Origin: Martinezella rhizogenes
Lineage (GTDB): Bacteria > Pseudomonadota > Alphaproteobacteria > Rhizobiales > Rhizobiaceae
DNA length: 64,000 nucleotides
Reading direction: 5' to 3'
Assembly: GCA_013322215.1 (NCBI GenBank)
Contig: JAAMEZ010000021.1
Span: 62,001-126,000 of the forward strand
The notes beneath the pieces are model-generated. The model was not told where the DNA came from, made no database searches, and was given only the letters and a program-made list of their open reading frames with translations. Numbering within the stretch: the first letter of the stretch is position 1; each line of letters opens with the position of its first letter. Positions 34,415-42,887 of the stretch are shown here, piece after piece. The position numbers and the translations under genes were made by a program.

Positions 34415-35899
34415 TTACGCGGCCTCATATCTCGATACCTGCGCCGGCGCCGCGCTGGACGTCGTTTCCAGGTAGAAGCGCAGGAGAAGGTTCCTTGCTG
34501 CGAGCGCACGGTATTCCGCGGTGGCGCGCATGTCGGTCAGCGGCGCATAATCCTCGGCATATTTCTCCATTGCCGCCTCCACGGTCTCTTCGTTCCAAGG
34601 CTGGCCAAGCAGCGCCTTTTCGACGGCGAATGCCCGTTTCGGCGTTGCCGCCATGCCGCCATAGGCAATCCGGATTTCTGCGACCGTACCATCTTCGCCA
34701 AGCGCCAGGCGGAAAGCGCCGAGCGTCGCCGTAATGTCCTCGTCCCGGCGCTTGGTCACCTTGTAGATGGCGAATTTTTCCGCCGCGGCGGGAACCGGGA
34801 TATGCACGGCTTCGACGAATTCGCCGGGCTGGCGGTCCTGCTTGCCATAGGCAATGAAGAAGTCTTCAAGCGCGATGGTGCGCCGGACCGCGCCCTTGCG
34901 CAAGGTCAGCGACGCGCCAAGCGCGATCAGTGCCGGCGGTGTGTCGCCGATTGGCGAACCGTTGGCGATGTTGCCGCCGATCGTGCCCATATTGCGCACC
35001 TGCTGGCCGCCGATGCGGGTAATCAGCGGTCCGAGCGCCGGGATATGCCGCGACAGCGGCGCGATCGCCTCCGAATAGGTGACGCCGGCGCCGACGGTGA
35101 CGAGCTTATCTTTCACCGCGATCGATTTCAGCTCCTGCAGCCCGGCGATGAACACGGCCGGTGTGATATCGCGCATGTGCTTGGTGACCCAGAGGCCGAC
35201 ATCGGTGGAACCGGCGATCACGGTTGCCGTCGGCGAGGTCTCGAGAACGGCGGCGAAATCATCAAGGTTCGCCGGCACGATTAGTCGATTTCGACCTTCG
35301 CCGATTTCCACGCGGGCGCCGTCGCGAAGGGCTTGCAGGCGCGCGATCATCGTTTCGCGCTCGACAAGGAGCGGGTCGTCTTGCGTCCCGCCATAGCCGG
35401 AGATGGAGCGGGCAGCGCGCAGGATCGGTTCATAGCCGGTGCAGCGACAGAGATTGCCCTGAAGCGCGGTTTCGATCTGCTGATCCGTCGGGTTCGGCGT
35501 CTGCATCCAAAGCCCATAGAGAGACATGACGAAGCCTGGCGTGCAGAAGCCGCATTGCGAGCCATGAAAGTCGATCATGGCCTGCTGCACCGGATGCAGG
35601 TGATCGTCGCTGGGGGCGAGATGCTCGACGGTGACTACATGACAGCCGTCCAGCGAGCCGAGAAAGCGAATGCAGGCATTGACGCCCTCGTAGACGAGGC
35701 TGCCTGAAGGCGTCAGCCGTCCCACAAGCACGGTGCAGGCGCCGCAGTCGCCTTCGGCGCAGCCTTCCTTGGTGCCCTTCAGCGAGCGGGAGAGGCGCAG
35801 CCAGTCGAGCAACGTCTGATCCGGTGCGACGTCGCTCAGAACGACGTTCTGGCCGTTGAGAATGAAACGAAGTTCCGAGCGGATTGTCATGGGCGCCAT
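34415..35899 (-). CDS. xdhA: Xanthine dehydrogenase iron-sulfur/FAD subunit
   Basis: A 494-aa small subunit passing electrons from the Mo site to NAD+. The first [2Fe-2S] site is GCAEGDCGACTVLVG and the second has CGFCTPGFVMSL and CRCTGYEPI. The FAD domain has TVIAGSTDVGLWVTK and GNIANGSPIGDTPPALIALG. The ATG at 35899 follows GGGAG. It lies 3 bp downstream of uraH, so urate formation and 5-hydroxyisourate hydrolysis are co-transcribed. Confidence 0.96.
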   Translation of the reverse strand: MAPMTIRSELRFILNGQNVVLSDVAPDQTLLDWLRLSRSLKGTKEGCAEGDCGACTVLVGRLTPSGSLVYEGVNACIRFLGSLDGCHVVTVEHLAPSDDHLHPVQQAMIDFHGSQCGFCTPGFVMSLYGLWMQTPNPTDQQIETALQGNLCRCTGYEPILRAARSISGYGGTQDDPLLVERETMIARLQALRDGARVEIGEGRNRLIVPANLDDFAAVLETSPTATVIAGSTDVGLWVTKHMRDITPAVFIAGLQELKSIAVKDKLVTVGAGVTYSEAIAPLSRHIPALGPLITRIGGQQVRNMGTIGGNIANGSPIGDTPPALIALGASLTLRKGAVRRTIALEDFFIAYGKQDRQPGEFVEAVHIPVPAAAEKFAIYKVTKRRDEDITATLGAFRLALGEDGTVAEIRIAYGGMAATPKRAFAVEKALLGQPWNEETVEAAMEKYAEDYAPLTDMRATAEYRALAARNLLLRFYLETTSSAAPAQVSRYEAA

Positions 35900-35902
35900 T
35901 GC

Positions 35903-36268
35903 TCAGCTCCCGCGATAGGTGGAGTAGCTGTAGGGCGAGAGGAGCAGCGGCACATGGTAATGCGCGCGCTCGTCGGCGAGGCCGAAGCGGATCGGGATGA
36001 TGTCGAGAAACATCGGGCCTTCCGATGTGCGGCCAAGATAATCACCGGCATGAAAGCGCAGCTCGTAGGTGCCAGCCTTCATGGTTTCGCCCGACAGCAG
36101 CGGCGCATCGCAGCGACCGTCGTCGTTGGTCTCGGTAGACTTCAGGAGGTGCAGGGCATCGCCCTCGATCCGGTAGAGTTCGACGCGCAGGCCGCGGGCA
36201 GGTTTGCCGAGCGCGGTATCCAGCACGTGGGTCGTGAGCCGGCCGGCTCCTGGCGAATGAGACTGCAT
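35903..36268 (-). CDS. uraH: 5-hydroxyisourate hydrolase (transthyretin-like)
   Basis: A 121-aa enzyme hydrolysing 5-hydroxyisourate to OHCU. It has the N-terminal [19 protein letters not shown] with the catalytic His, the central [19 protein letters not shown], and the exact C-terminal YRGS signature that separates hydrolases from animal transthyretin. It heads uraH-xdhA-xdhB-xdhC. The next enzyme, OHCU decarboxylase, is not in this window. Confidence 0.95.
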   Translation of the reverse strand: MQSHSPGAGRLTTHVLDTALGKPARGLRVELYRIEGDALHLLKSTETNDDGRCDAPLLSGETMKAGTYELRFHAGDYLGRTSEGPMFLDIIPIRFGLADERAHYHVPLLLSPYSYSTYRGS

Positions 36269-36852
36269 GCTTTTCTCCCGAACATAGCGCTCCTGTCTCT
36301 ACTATCCGCCAGGCCGATACCACTGAAAAGCAGCTGCAACGTTCGAGACTTTCAAATTTTCCAAGGGGAATGGCGCGTGCGATTTGCGGTTAGAAATTGG
36401 TAGTCGAAAACGTTTGGAGGAACGTTTCATGCGACATGCTTGGACATTGTTGACGTTTTTTGCAGCTCACCGACAAGGTGAAACAGGCTTCGGCATAGAA
36501 ATCTGCCCTGAATGATGAAGAAGGCGGCGACGGCTGCCGATCAATTTGTGCCTTGGCCTCTACCGGTCACGTCGCGCACGGCAAGTGCGCGCTTGCCCAC
36601 CTGCAGAGCCTTGCAGGCATAGCCCGTCGACCCGGCACTGGCAGGCTTAACAGGGAATAGGCCTTAAGACCATTGGGGTCGGTATCCGTAACGACCTTCT
36701 TACGGAGGCGACGGAGCCACACAGGTTGGGTGGCGTGCATGTTGCGCTTCGGATGAGCCCGGCTGTCCATGCCACAGGCCATGCGCCGACCTCCACGACC
36801 TATCACAATTAAGACAGAGGTGACTTCAGGGAATGAAAACGGGAGACCAGGA
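36269..36852. other. 584-bp gap between uraH and allA with unexplained open frames
   Basis: It includes the divergent promoters for uraH and allA, and AACGTTT repeated around a TGGAGG at about 36407-36429. From about 36550 to 36800 the minus strand is open in two successive frames. One reads HPKRNMHATQPVWLRRLRKK, the other, shifted, reads STGYACKALQVGKRALAVRD and ends at a TGA near 36540. This could be a decayed gene or a small repeat; no family was recognised. Confidence 0.35.
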
Positions 36853-37338
36853 ATGAAAGTGATCGAAATTCAACCGCTGACGAGAGCCACATTCGCCCCC
36901 TTCGGCGATGTGATCGAGATGGAAGGGGCGCGCAACTATCCGATCAACGCCGGCAAATGCGTTCGTTATCATGACCTTGCACAGGTCGAAGCGATCGGTG
37001 AAGAGGCGCGCACGATGATCAGTTGGTTGCGCGGCGAGCCCTATGCGCTGCCGCTGGAACTGAAGATGGTCGAGCGGCATCCTCTCGGCAGCCAGGCCTT
37101 CGTTCCGCTGTCCAGCCATCCATTCCTCGTCGTTGCCGCGCGCGAAACGGGCTATGGGCCGAGCGAGCCCGTGGCCTTCCGCACCAGGCCCGGGCAGGGC
37201 GTCAACATCTGGCGCAATGTCTGGCACGGTATCCTGACGCCCCTCGACGGCATCTCCGACTTCGTCGTCGTCGATCGCGGCGGCAAGGGCGTCAATCTTG
37301 AGGAACATTTTTATGAAGAGCCGTTCCTGATCCGCTAA
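36853..37338 (+). CDS. allA: Ureidoglycolate lyase
   Basis: A 161-aa cupin-like enzyme splitting ureidoglycolate into glyoxylate and urea, the last step of allantoin breakdown. MKVIEIQPLTRATFAPFGDV, HPLGSQAFVPLSSHPFLVV, VNIWRNVWHGIL and DFVVVDRGGKGVNLEEHF are typical of AllA. The length matches the E. coli enzyme. The ATG at 36853 follows GGGAGACCAGGA. Its glyoxylate product feeds Gcl encoded 11 kb away. A strong terminator follows. Confidence 0.95.
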   Translation: MKVIEIQPLTRATFAPFGDVIEMEGARNYPINAGKCVRYHDLAQVEAIGEEARTMISWLRGEPYALPLELKMVERHPLGSQAFVPLSSHPFLVVAARETGYGPSEPVAFRTRPGQGVNIWRNVWHGILTPLDGISDFVVVDRGGKGVNLEEHFYEEPFLIR

Positions 37339-37367
37339 AAAGCCGGATCGATCCAGATGTCAAAAAA

Positions 37368-37398
37368 GGGCGCTGCGACGGCAGCGCCCCTTATTTTT
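37368..37398 (+). terminator. Rho-independent terminator of allA
   Basis: A perfect 9-bp stem, GGGCGCTGC (37368-37376) and GCAGCGCCC (37381-37389), with loop GACG, is followed by CTTATTTTT. Confidence 0.92.
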
Positions 37399-37435
37399 CC
37401 GGGATGGCTCCCATTTCCTGCAGCCAGCAAGACGC

Positions 37436-37472
37436 AAAAAGGCCGGGTCGTTCGCTCGAACGACCCGGCCTT
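37436..37472 (-). terminator. Rho-independent terminator of the purine permease gene
   Basis: A perfect 14-bp stem, AAGGCCGGGTCGTT (37439-37452) and AACGACCCGGCCTT (37459-37472), has a T-run on the minus strand (A-run 37436-37440). It lies 15 bp after the permease stop codon and back-to-back with the allA terminator. Confidence 0.92.
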
Positions 37473-37487
37473 GAATTTATACTGCTG

Positions 37488-38780
37488 CTAGTCTGCGAAG
37501 AAGGCGAAGCGCACGACGAACAGGGCGGCGACGATCTGCGTTGCCGGATGCAGCATCGACCAGCGGCCGGTGAAGACCTTCACGGCGACATAGGTGATGA
37601 AGCCGAAAGCAAGGCCGTTGGCGATCGAGTAGGTGAAGGGCATGGCAAGTGCCGTGATTGCGGCCGGGGCCGCTTCGGTCAGGTCATCCCATTCGATCTC
37701 GGTCAGCTCGCGCATCATCAGGCCGGCGACATAGAGCAGCGCCGGAGCGGTCGCAAAGGCCGGGACGGAGGCCGCGAGCGGCGAGAAGAAGAGGGCCGCG
37801 ATGAAGAGGGCGGCGATGGTGAGAGCCGTCAGGCCCGTGCGGCCGCCAGCCTGAACGCCCGACGCGCTTTCGACGAAGGCCGTCGTGCTGCTGGTGCCCA
37901 TCAGCGAGCCGGCGACAATGGCTGCGCTGTCGGCAAGCAGAGCTCTGCTCAAGCGGTTCGGTTTTCCTTCCTGGATCAGGTTCGCGCGCTTGGCGATACC
38001 GATCAGCGTCCCAGTGGCGTCGAAGACTTCGACGAGCACGAAGACGAGAATGATGTGGACCAGGCCGCCATGGAGAGCGCCGACGATGTCGAGTTGCAGG
38101 AAGGTCGGCATGATGGATGGCGGGGCCGAAACGATGCCGTGGAACTGGCTGACGCCGAAGATCCAGGAGAGAACTGTGACGGCGAGAATGCCGATCAGGA
38201 TCGAACCCCTGACCTTCAGCGCATCCAGAACGGCGATGATGAAGAAACCGAGGATGGCGAGAAGGGGACCGGTCTGCTTCAGATCCCCCAGGCCGACGAG
38301 CGTCGCCTTGTTGGCAACGACGATGCCGGCGCTCTTGAGCGCGATGATTGCCAGGAAGAGACCTATACCGGCGGCGATCGCGCTTCTGAGCGAATGCGGG
38401 ATGCCGGCGATCAGCCAGCTGCGCACGCCGGTCACCGTCAATAAGACGAAGATCGAGCCGGAAATGAAGACGGCGCCAAGCGCCTGCTGCCAGGTAAAGC
38501 CGAGTGCGGCAACCACGGTGAAGGCGAAGAAAGCATTGAGCCCCATGCCCGGCGCCATGCCGATCGGCCAGTTGGCGACAAAGCCCATGACCATGGAGCC
38601 GAGCGCGGCTGCGAGACAGGTGGCGACAAAGATCGCATTGCGGTCCATGCCAGTCGTCGACAGAATGTCTGGATTGACGAAGATGATGTAGGACATCGTC
38701 AGGAACGTCGTGACACCTGCGATGAGCTCGGTGCGCACGGACGTGCCGTGCTCACTCAATTTGAAAAGTCGTTCAAGCAT
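37488..38780 (-). CDS. NCS2-family (AzgA-like) purine permease
   Basis: A 430-aa, ~13-helix inner-membrane proton symporter for adenine, guanine or hypoxanthine. The N-terminus (RTELIAGVTTFLTMSYIIFV), GMAPGMGLNAFFAFTVV, FVLVEVFDATGTLIGIAKRA and GSLMGTSSTTAFVESASGV are signatures of the AzgA branch of NCS2. It supplies substrate to guaD and xdhAB in the same region. AGGGAGG precedes the ATG. The leader has three hairpins. Confidence 0.93.
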   Translation of the reverse strand: MLERLFKLSEHGTSVRTELIAGVTTFLTMSYIIFVNPDILSTTGMDRNAIFVATCLAAALGSMVMGFVANWPIGMAPGMGLNAFFAFTVVAALGFTWQQALGAVFISGSIFVLLTVTGVRSWLIAGIPHSLRSAIAAGIGLFLAIIALKSAGIVVANKATLVGLGDLKQTGPLLAILGFFIIAVLDALKVRGSILIGILAVTVLSWIFGVSQFHGIVSAPPSIMPTFLQLDIVGALHGGLVHIILVFVLVEVFDATGTLIGIAKRANLIQEGKPNRLSRALLADSAAIVAGSLMGTSSTTAFVESASGVQAGGRTGLTALTIAALFIAALFFSPLAASVPAFATAPALLYVAGLMMRELTEIEWDDLTEAAPAAITALAMPFTYSIANGLAFGFITYVAVKVFTGRWSMLHPATQIVAALFVVRFAFFAD

Positions 38781-38950
38781 TGTTCCTCCCTAAGCGTTCC
38801 CGACGCTCGTGAAATCATGGGGCTTGCCTGCATCTCCTCCGGATGCGGGCCGCAAGAAGCGGCTTTCAACGCTTCGTGGCGAGGGGGGATTGTGCGCTTT
38901 TAATGGCTTTACGCGCTAGAGCCGGATTTCCCCGCAATTCGCGAAAGACA
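38781..38950 (-). promoter_or_regulatory. Structured leader of the purine permease gene
   Basis: The minus-strand leader can form three hairpins: 38857-38874 (AAGCG/CGCTT), 38830-38846 (GCATC/GATGC) and 38793-38807 (AGCGT/ACGCT). The last ends directly before the AGGGAGG binding site. The layout would suit translation control, possibly by a purine, but no known riboswitch consensus was confirmed. From about 38950 to 39232 nothing further was seen. Confidence 0.35.
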
Positions 38951-39232
38951 TTCTAATTTTTCAAGCTATTTCCGCGCGAATTTCTTCTGATTTCAGAGCC
39001 ATTATTTGATGGTCGAAGACATCGCTCCGTCCTGCGCAATCGTTCGATGCAGCTCATGCAAGAAGATATGCATGATACTTATAGCGGCAAGGTGACAAAG
39101 CCAAACTATTTCCGTCGGATGGTGGATCTTGAAGGCCGCGCAGACGGCAGCACGAAGGATTGCGGCGAGCCCCCATATCTAAAATGGAAGCCGCCCGAAG
39201 ATCGTGAACTCCGACCTGAACGGAGCGCCTGA

Positions 39233-40885
39233 TCATATTTGTCCGGCGCGATATTGATCGGCAATGTTCCTGCAGGCGCGGATGGTCAGGGCCATCACCG
39301 TCAGCGTGGTGCCGGCAATGCCGCTGCCCGGAAAGGCGGAGGCATCCGTTACGATGAGGTTGGGAATGTCCCAGCTCTGATTATGGGCATTGAGGACGGA
39401 GTCCTTGCTCGATACTCCCATGCGCGCGCCGCCGGTTTCATGGATGGCGGCTCCCATGCACATGGTCTTGCGGAACCATGTGCGGAACATGAAGCGGCTG
39501 AAAGGATCGGCATCGGGGAAGGCACCGCGGCCCATTTCTCTGAGGCCAGTAGGCGAGCCGATAAACTCCAGCTCGCCGCCGACGCCACGCACCATGTCGA
39601 TCAGCACTTCTTCCTGACGACGCAGCAGGGCATGTTCCTCCTTGCCCATGACACAACGGATATGGGGCACGGGGATTCCCCAGGCATCCTTGCGGCGTGT
39701 ATCGAGCGTGATGCGATTGTCGGCATAGGGCAGCATGCGGCCGAAGCCGAAGAAGGCAAGCCGAGAAGGCTCGTCATCCGGCGTCGGCGCCCGGCCGATG
39801 CTTCCCTGATAGTCGAAATCATCGCGACCTGCATCGCCCTCTCCAAAGCGCGGGACGAAGATGCCGCCGGAGGGATTGTAGAAGGGATCTGTCGGCGCGG
39901 AATCGTCGACTGCCCAGCCGTTTGCCTTGGAAAACGAACCGAAGGCCAGGCAAGGCAGCTGGTCCATGAAATAGCGCCCGAGCGCGCCTGAGCTATTGCC
40001 CAGCCCATGAGGATGGCTGGCTGTCGCCGAATTGAGAAGCAGCCTTACACTTTCGATCGGCGATGCCGAGAGCACAACGATGGCCGCGCGCGCGGTTTCG
40101 ACCTTGCCGGTCACACGATCGATGAACTCCGCTCCCGTCGCTCGACCGCCGGCATCGTCGGTGATGATGCGGCGCACGATGGCATCATGGCGGATGGTCA
40201 GCCGTCCCGTCCCCAACGCCTCCCGCAGGGGTTTCGGCGTCCGTTCTGCGTCTGGCGCAATATAGCGCCAGGAAACGACGTGCCGCTTCGGCCAGCGTCC
40301 TTCGACTTCCGTCTTGAAGGTCGTTTCGGCCGGCGTCAGCTTTGCCGGATGCGCATAGACGCCGTCGGGCAATGTCTCCACGCCATCCTTATTGCCATAA
40401 AGGCCAAGGCTGGTTTCGACCTCCGCATAGTAGGGGGCGAGCTCGTCATAAGAGACGGGCCAGTCGACGCCTTTGCCGGTCTTCGAGCGGATCTTGAAAT
40501 CATCGTCGGTCCAGCGCAGCAGCACACGACCGAAGCTGTGCAGGCGGCCGCCGCCCTGGCGGCCGCGTATCCACAGAAACGGCGCATCCTTCGGTGTCGT
40601 ATAGGGATTCTTGCGATCGTTGACGAAGAAATGGCTGAAGCGCTCGGTGAAGAAGGCGGCGCGCGCCTGGATGGGCTGGCCTTTGAGCGTGGCGCGGGCG
40701 CGCTCCCAGATGTTGATGCTGCTGGCGGGTACCTTCTTGCGATCCGGGTCGAAATCCTTCTTGGTGACGGCGGGGCCGGCTTCGAGCAGTAAGACCGAAA
40801 GCCCGTGGGCGGTCAATTCTTTGGCGGCGAAGGAACCGGCGGCGCCGGAGCCGATCACCAGCGCATCGTAGGCAGTCTGAGACAT
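39233..40885 (-). CDS. GMC-family FAD oxidoreductase
   Basis: A 550-aa flavoprotein of the glucose-methanol-choline family. The dinucleotide fold is VIGSGAAGSFAAKELTAHGL with LLLEAGP. The C-terminal catalytic region has HETGGARMGVSS and NLIVTDASAFPGSGIAGTTL. There is no signal peptide. It lies 30 bp downstream of the ABC ATPase as the last gene of a LacI-controlled sugar operon. It therefore probably oxidises the imported sugar or glycoside, for example at C3 as in glucoside 3-dehydrogenases; this is inference from context. Confidence 0.87.
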   Translation of the reverse strand: MSQTAYDALVIGSGAAGSFAAKELTAHGLSVLLLEAGPAVTKKDFDPDRKKVPASSINIWERARATLKGQPIQARAAFFTERFSHFFVNDRKNPYTTPKDAPFLWIRGRQGGGRLHSFGRVLLRWTDDDFKIRSKTGKGVDWPVSYDELAPYYAEVETSLGLYGNKDGVETLPDGVYAHPAKLTPAETTFKTEVEGRWPKRHVVSWRYIAPDAERTPKPLREALGTGRLTIRHDAIVRRIITDDAGGRATGAEFIDRVTGKVETARAAIVVLSASPIESVRLLLNSATASHPHGLGNSSGALGRYFMDQLPCLAFGSFSKANGWAVDDSAPTDPFYNPSGGIFVPRFGEGDAGRDDFDYQGSIGRAPTPDDEPSRLAFFGFGRMLPYADNRITLDTRRKDAWGIPVPHIRCVMGKEEHALLRRQEEVLIDMVRGVGGELEFIGSPTGLREMGRGAFPDADPFSRFMFRTWFRKTMCMGAAIHETGGARMGVSSKDSVLNAHNQSWDIPNLIVTDASAFPGSGIAGTTLTVMALTIRACRNIADQYRAGQI

Positions 40886-40915
40886 GGATAATTTCCGTAT
40901 GCTGTGGAAGTGGTC

Positions 40916-41998
40916 TTAGAGGCGCGTGTCATCGGCGCCGAAGAGGGAGGCCTTTGTGATATCGAGGCCGGGCGCGATCGCCGTACCCGGCTGCAGGATG
41001 GCATCTCCCATGATGCGATAGGAGAGGCTTTGGCCCGCCCAGTCGAACCATAGCACGGTGTCGGCGCCCATTGGCTCGACGACCGAGACGGTGCCGGGAA
41101 TGGTGGGCCAACGCAGGTCTGCGCCATTCGGTGCGATATGCTCCGGCCGGATGCCAAGCGTCGCGGGGCCTGCTTTGACGGCGCTCAGGAAAGGATAGTC
41201 GGCGAGGGCGATAGCAAGTCCGTTGCTTTCGAAGACCGGCGCGTCCGCTTTCAAGACAATCTCGCCCTTGATGAAGTTCATCGCCGGCGAGCCGATAAAG
41301 CCGGCAACGAAGAGATTGGCCGGGCGATGGTAGATCTCGGACGGGCTGGCGAGCTGCTGGATCACGCCGTCCTTCATGATGGCGATGCGATCGGCAAGAG
41401 TGAGTGCTTCCACCTGATCATGTGTGACATAGATCATCGTATTGCCGAGGCTCTGGTGCAGCTTCTTGATCTCGACGCGCAATTCGTTGCGCAGCTTGGC
41501 ATCGAGGTTGGAGAGCGGTTCGTCGAACAGAAAGACGTTGACTTCGCGCACCAGCGCACGGCCGATCGCGACGCGCTGGCGCTGGCCGCCCGACAGTTCC
41601 GAGGGGCGGCGGTCGAGCAACTGGTCGAGATGCAGAAGCGAAGCCGTCCGGGCGATGCGCGCCTCGATCTCAGCCTTGGGAAGGCCTGCGACGCGCAGGC
41701 CGAAGGACAGGTTCTTGCGCACCGACATGCGGGGATAAAGCGCATAGGATTGGAAGACCATGCCGATGCCGCGATCTTTCGGCTCGGCCCAGGTGACGTT
41801 CTTGTCCGATATCCAGATTTCGCCGTCGGTAATGTCCTGAAGACCGGCGATGGAGTTGAGCAGGGTCGATTTCCCGCAGCCGGACGGGCCGAGCAGCACC
41901 AGGAATTCGCGAGGCGCGATATCGATCGACATCTTGTCGATGACGGTGTGATCGCCATAGGCGATCTTGAGATCCTTGACCGAGACGGCAGGCTGCAT
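40916..41998 (-). CDS. Sugar ABC transporter ATP-binding protein (MalK/UgpC type)
   Basis: A 360-aa ATPase. Walker A is [17 protein letters not shown], the Q-loop FQSYALYP, the signature [17 protein letters not shown], Walker [17 protein letters not shown] and the switch His is in YVTHDQVEAL. A C-terminal TOBE domain of about 120 residues has ATLGIRPEHI. The ATG at 41998 follows AAGGGG. It energises the two permeases encoded immediately upstream. Confidence 0.95.
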   Translation of the reverse strand: MQPAVSVKDLKIAYGDHTVIDKMSIDIAPREFLVLLGPSGCGKSTLLNSIAGLQDITDGEIWISDKNVTWAEPKDRGIGMVFQSYALYPRMSVRKNLSFGLRVAGLPKAEIEARIARTASLLHLDQLLDRRPSELSGGQRQRVAIGRALVREVNVFLFDEPLSNLDAKLRNELRVEIKKLHQSLGNTMIYVTHDQVEALTLADRIAIMKDGVIQQLASPSEIYHRPANLFVAGFIGSPAMNFIKGEIVLKADAPVFESNGLAIALADYPFLSAVKAGPATLGIRPEHIAPNGADLRWPTIPGTVSVVEPMGADTVLWFDWAGQSLSYRIMGDAILQPGTAIAPGLDITKASLFGADDTRL

Positions 41999-42002
41999 GG
42001 CG

Positions 42003-42887
42003 TTACCCCTTGACGGCGCCGGCGGCGACACCACGCAGGAACCAGCGGCCGGAAAAGAAATAGATGGCGAGCGGAACGACGGCGGTGAGGATGGTGGCAG
42101 CCATGTTCACGTTGTAGGCGCGCTCGCCCATGGTGGTGTTGACGATGTTGTTGAGCTGCACCGTCATTGGCAGATTGTCCCGTCCGGCAAAGACCAGGCC
42201 GATCAGGAAGTCGTTCCAGATGCCGGTAAACTGGAAGATGGAGGCGACGACGATCATGGGTACAGACATCGGCAGCATGATCTCAAGGAAGATACGCCAG
42301 AAACCGGCGCCATCGACGCGCGCTGCCTTGCAGAGCTCTTCGGGAATGGCGACGAAGTAGTTGCGGAACAGCAGCGTCACCAGCGGCAGGCCGAAGATCA
42401 CATGAACGAGAACCACGCCTGCCACCGAATTATAAAGGCTCAGATTGGCAAGCAGCCGCACCAGCGGATAGAGGAAGATCTGGTAGGGGATGAGGCCACC
42501 AGCCATCAGAAGCCCGAACAGCAGGTTCGAGCCTCTCGGTCGCCAGAAGGAGAGTGCATAGCCGTTGATGGCGCCGATGAAGACGGAAATCGCCACGGCC
42601 GGTACGGTGATCTTGACCGAGTTCCAGAAGCCGATACGCACGCCCAGGCATTGCGTGCCCATGCAGGCTCCCGACCAAGCGGTCTTCCACGCGTCGAAAT
42701 TGATGGTATCGGGCAGGGCGAAGATGCGGCCCTGGCGGATCTCCTCCATCGTCTTCAACGAGGTGACGAGCATCGTATAGAGCGGCAGCAGGAAGAAGAG
42801 CGCCGAAAGGATAAGGAAGGCATAGAGCCCGATCTGACCTGCCGTCAGCCGCGAAGGCTTGGGGCCACGCGGGTGAAGAGCCGCCAT
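42003..42887 (-). CDS. Sugar ABC transporter permease (MalG type)
   Basis: A 294-aa, six-helix permease. The EAA loop that docks on the ATPase is EELCKAARVDGAGFWRIFLE. The N-terminus (GLYAFLILSALFFLLPLYTM) starts with a cytoplasmic tail, as in MalG. GGGGAG precedes the ATG at 42887, which overlaps the stop of the previous permease gene. It forms the channel with the MalF-type partner. Confidence 0.94.
   Translation of the reverse strand: MAALHPRGPKPSRLTAGQIGLYAFLILSALFFLLPLYTMLVTSLKTMEEIRQGRIFALPDTINFDAWKTAWSGACMGTQCLGVRIGFWNSVKITVPAVAISVFIGAINGYALSFWRPRGSNLLFGLLMAGGLIPYQIFLYPLVRLLANLSLYNSVAGVVLVHVIFGLPLVTLLFRNYFVAIPEELCKAARVDGAGFWRIFLEIMLPMSVPMIVVASIFQFTGIWNDFLIGLVFAGRDNLPMTVQLNNIVNTTMGERAYNVNMAATILTAVVPLAIYFFSGRWFLRGVAAGAVKG

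Noticed and set aside
32927..35284. A 785-codon open frame on the plus strand
   Set aside because: It is antisense to xdhA and xdhB, whose cofactor motifs are unmistakable. The antisense product is Arg/Asp/His-rich with no family resemblance.
36567..36806. Small protein resembling ribosomal L28 in its basic core and a C-rich tail
   Set aside because: The resemblance is limited to a few basic residues, key L28 motifs are absent and a frameshift would be needed. It is kept only as an unexplained block.
39047..39232. A 61-codon open frame before the GMC gene end
   Set aside because: No binding site, no family, and it sits in an intergenic region of a neighbouring leader; not supported as a gene.
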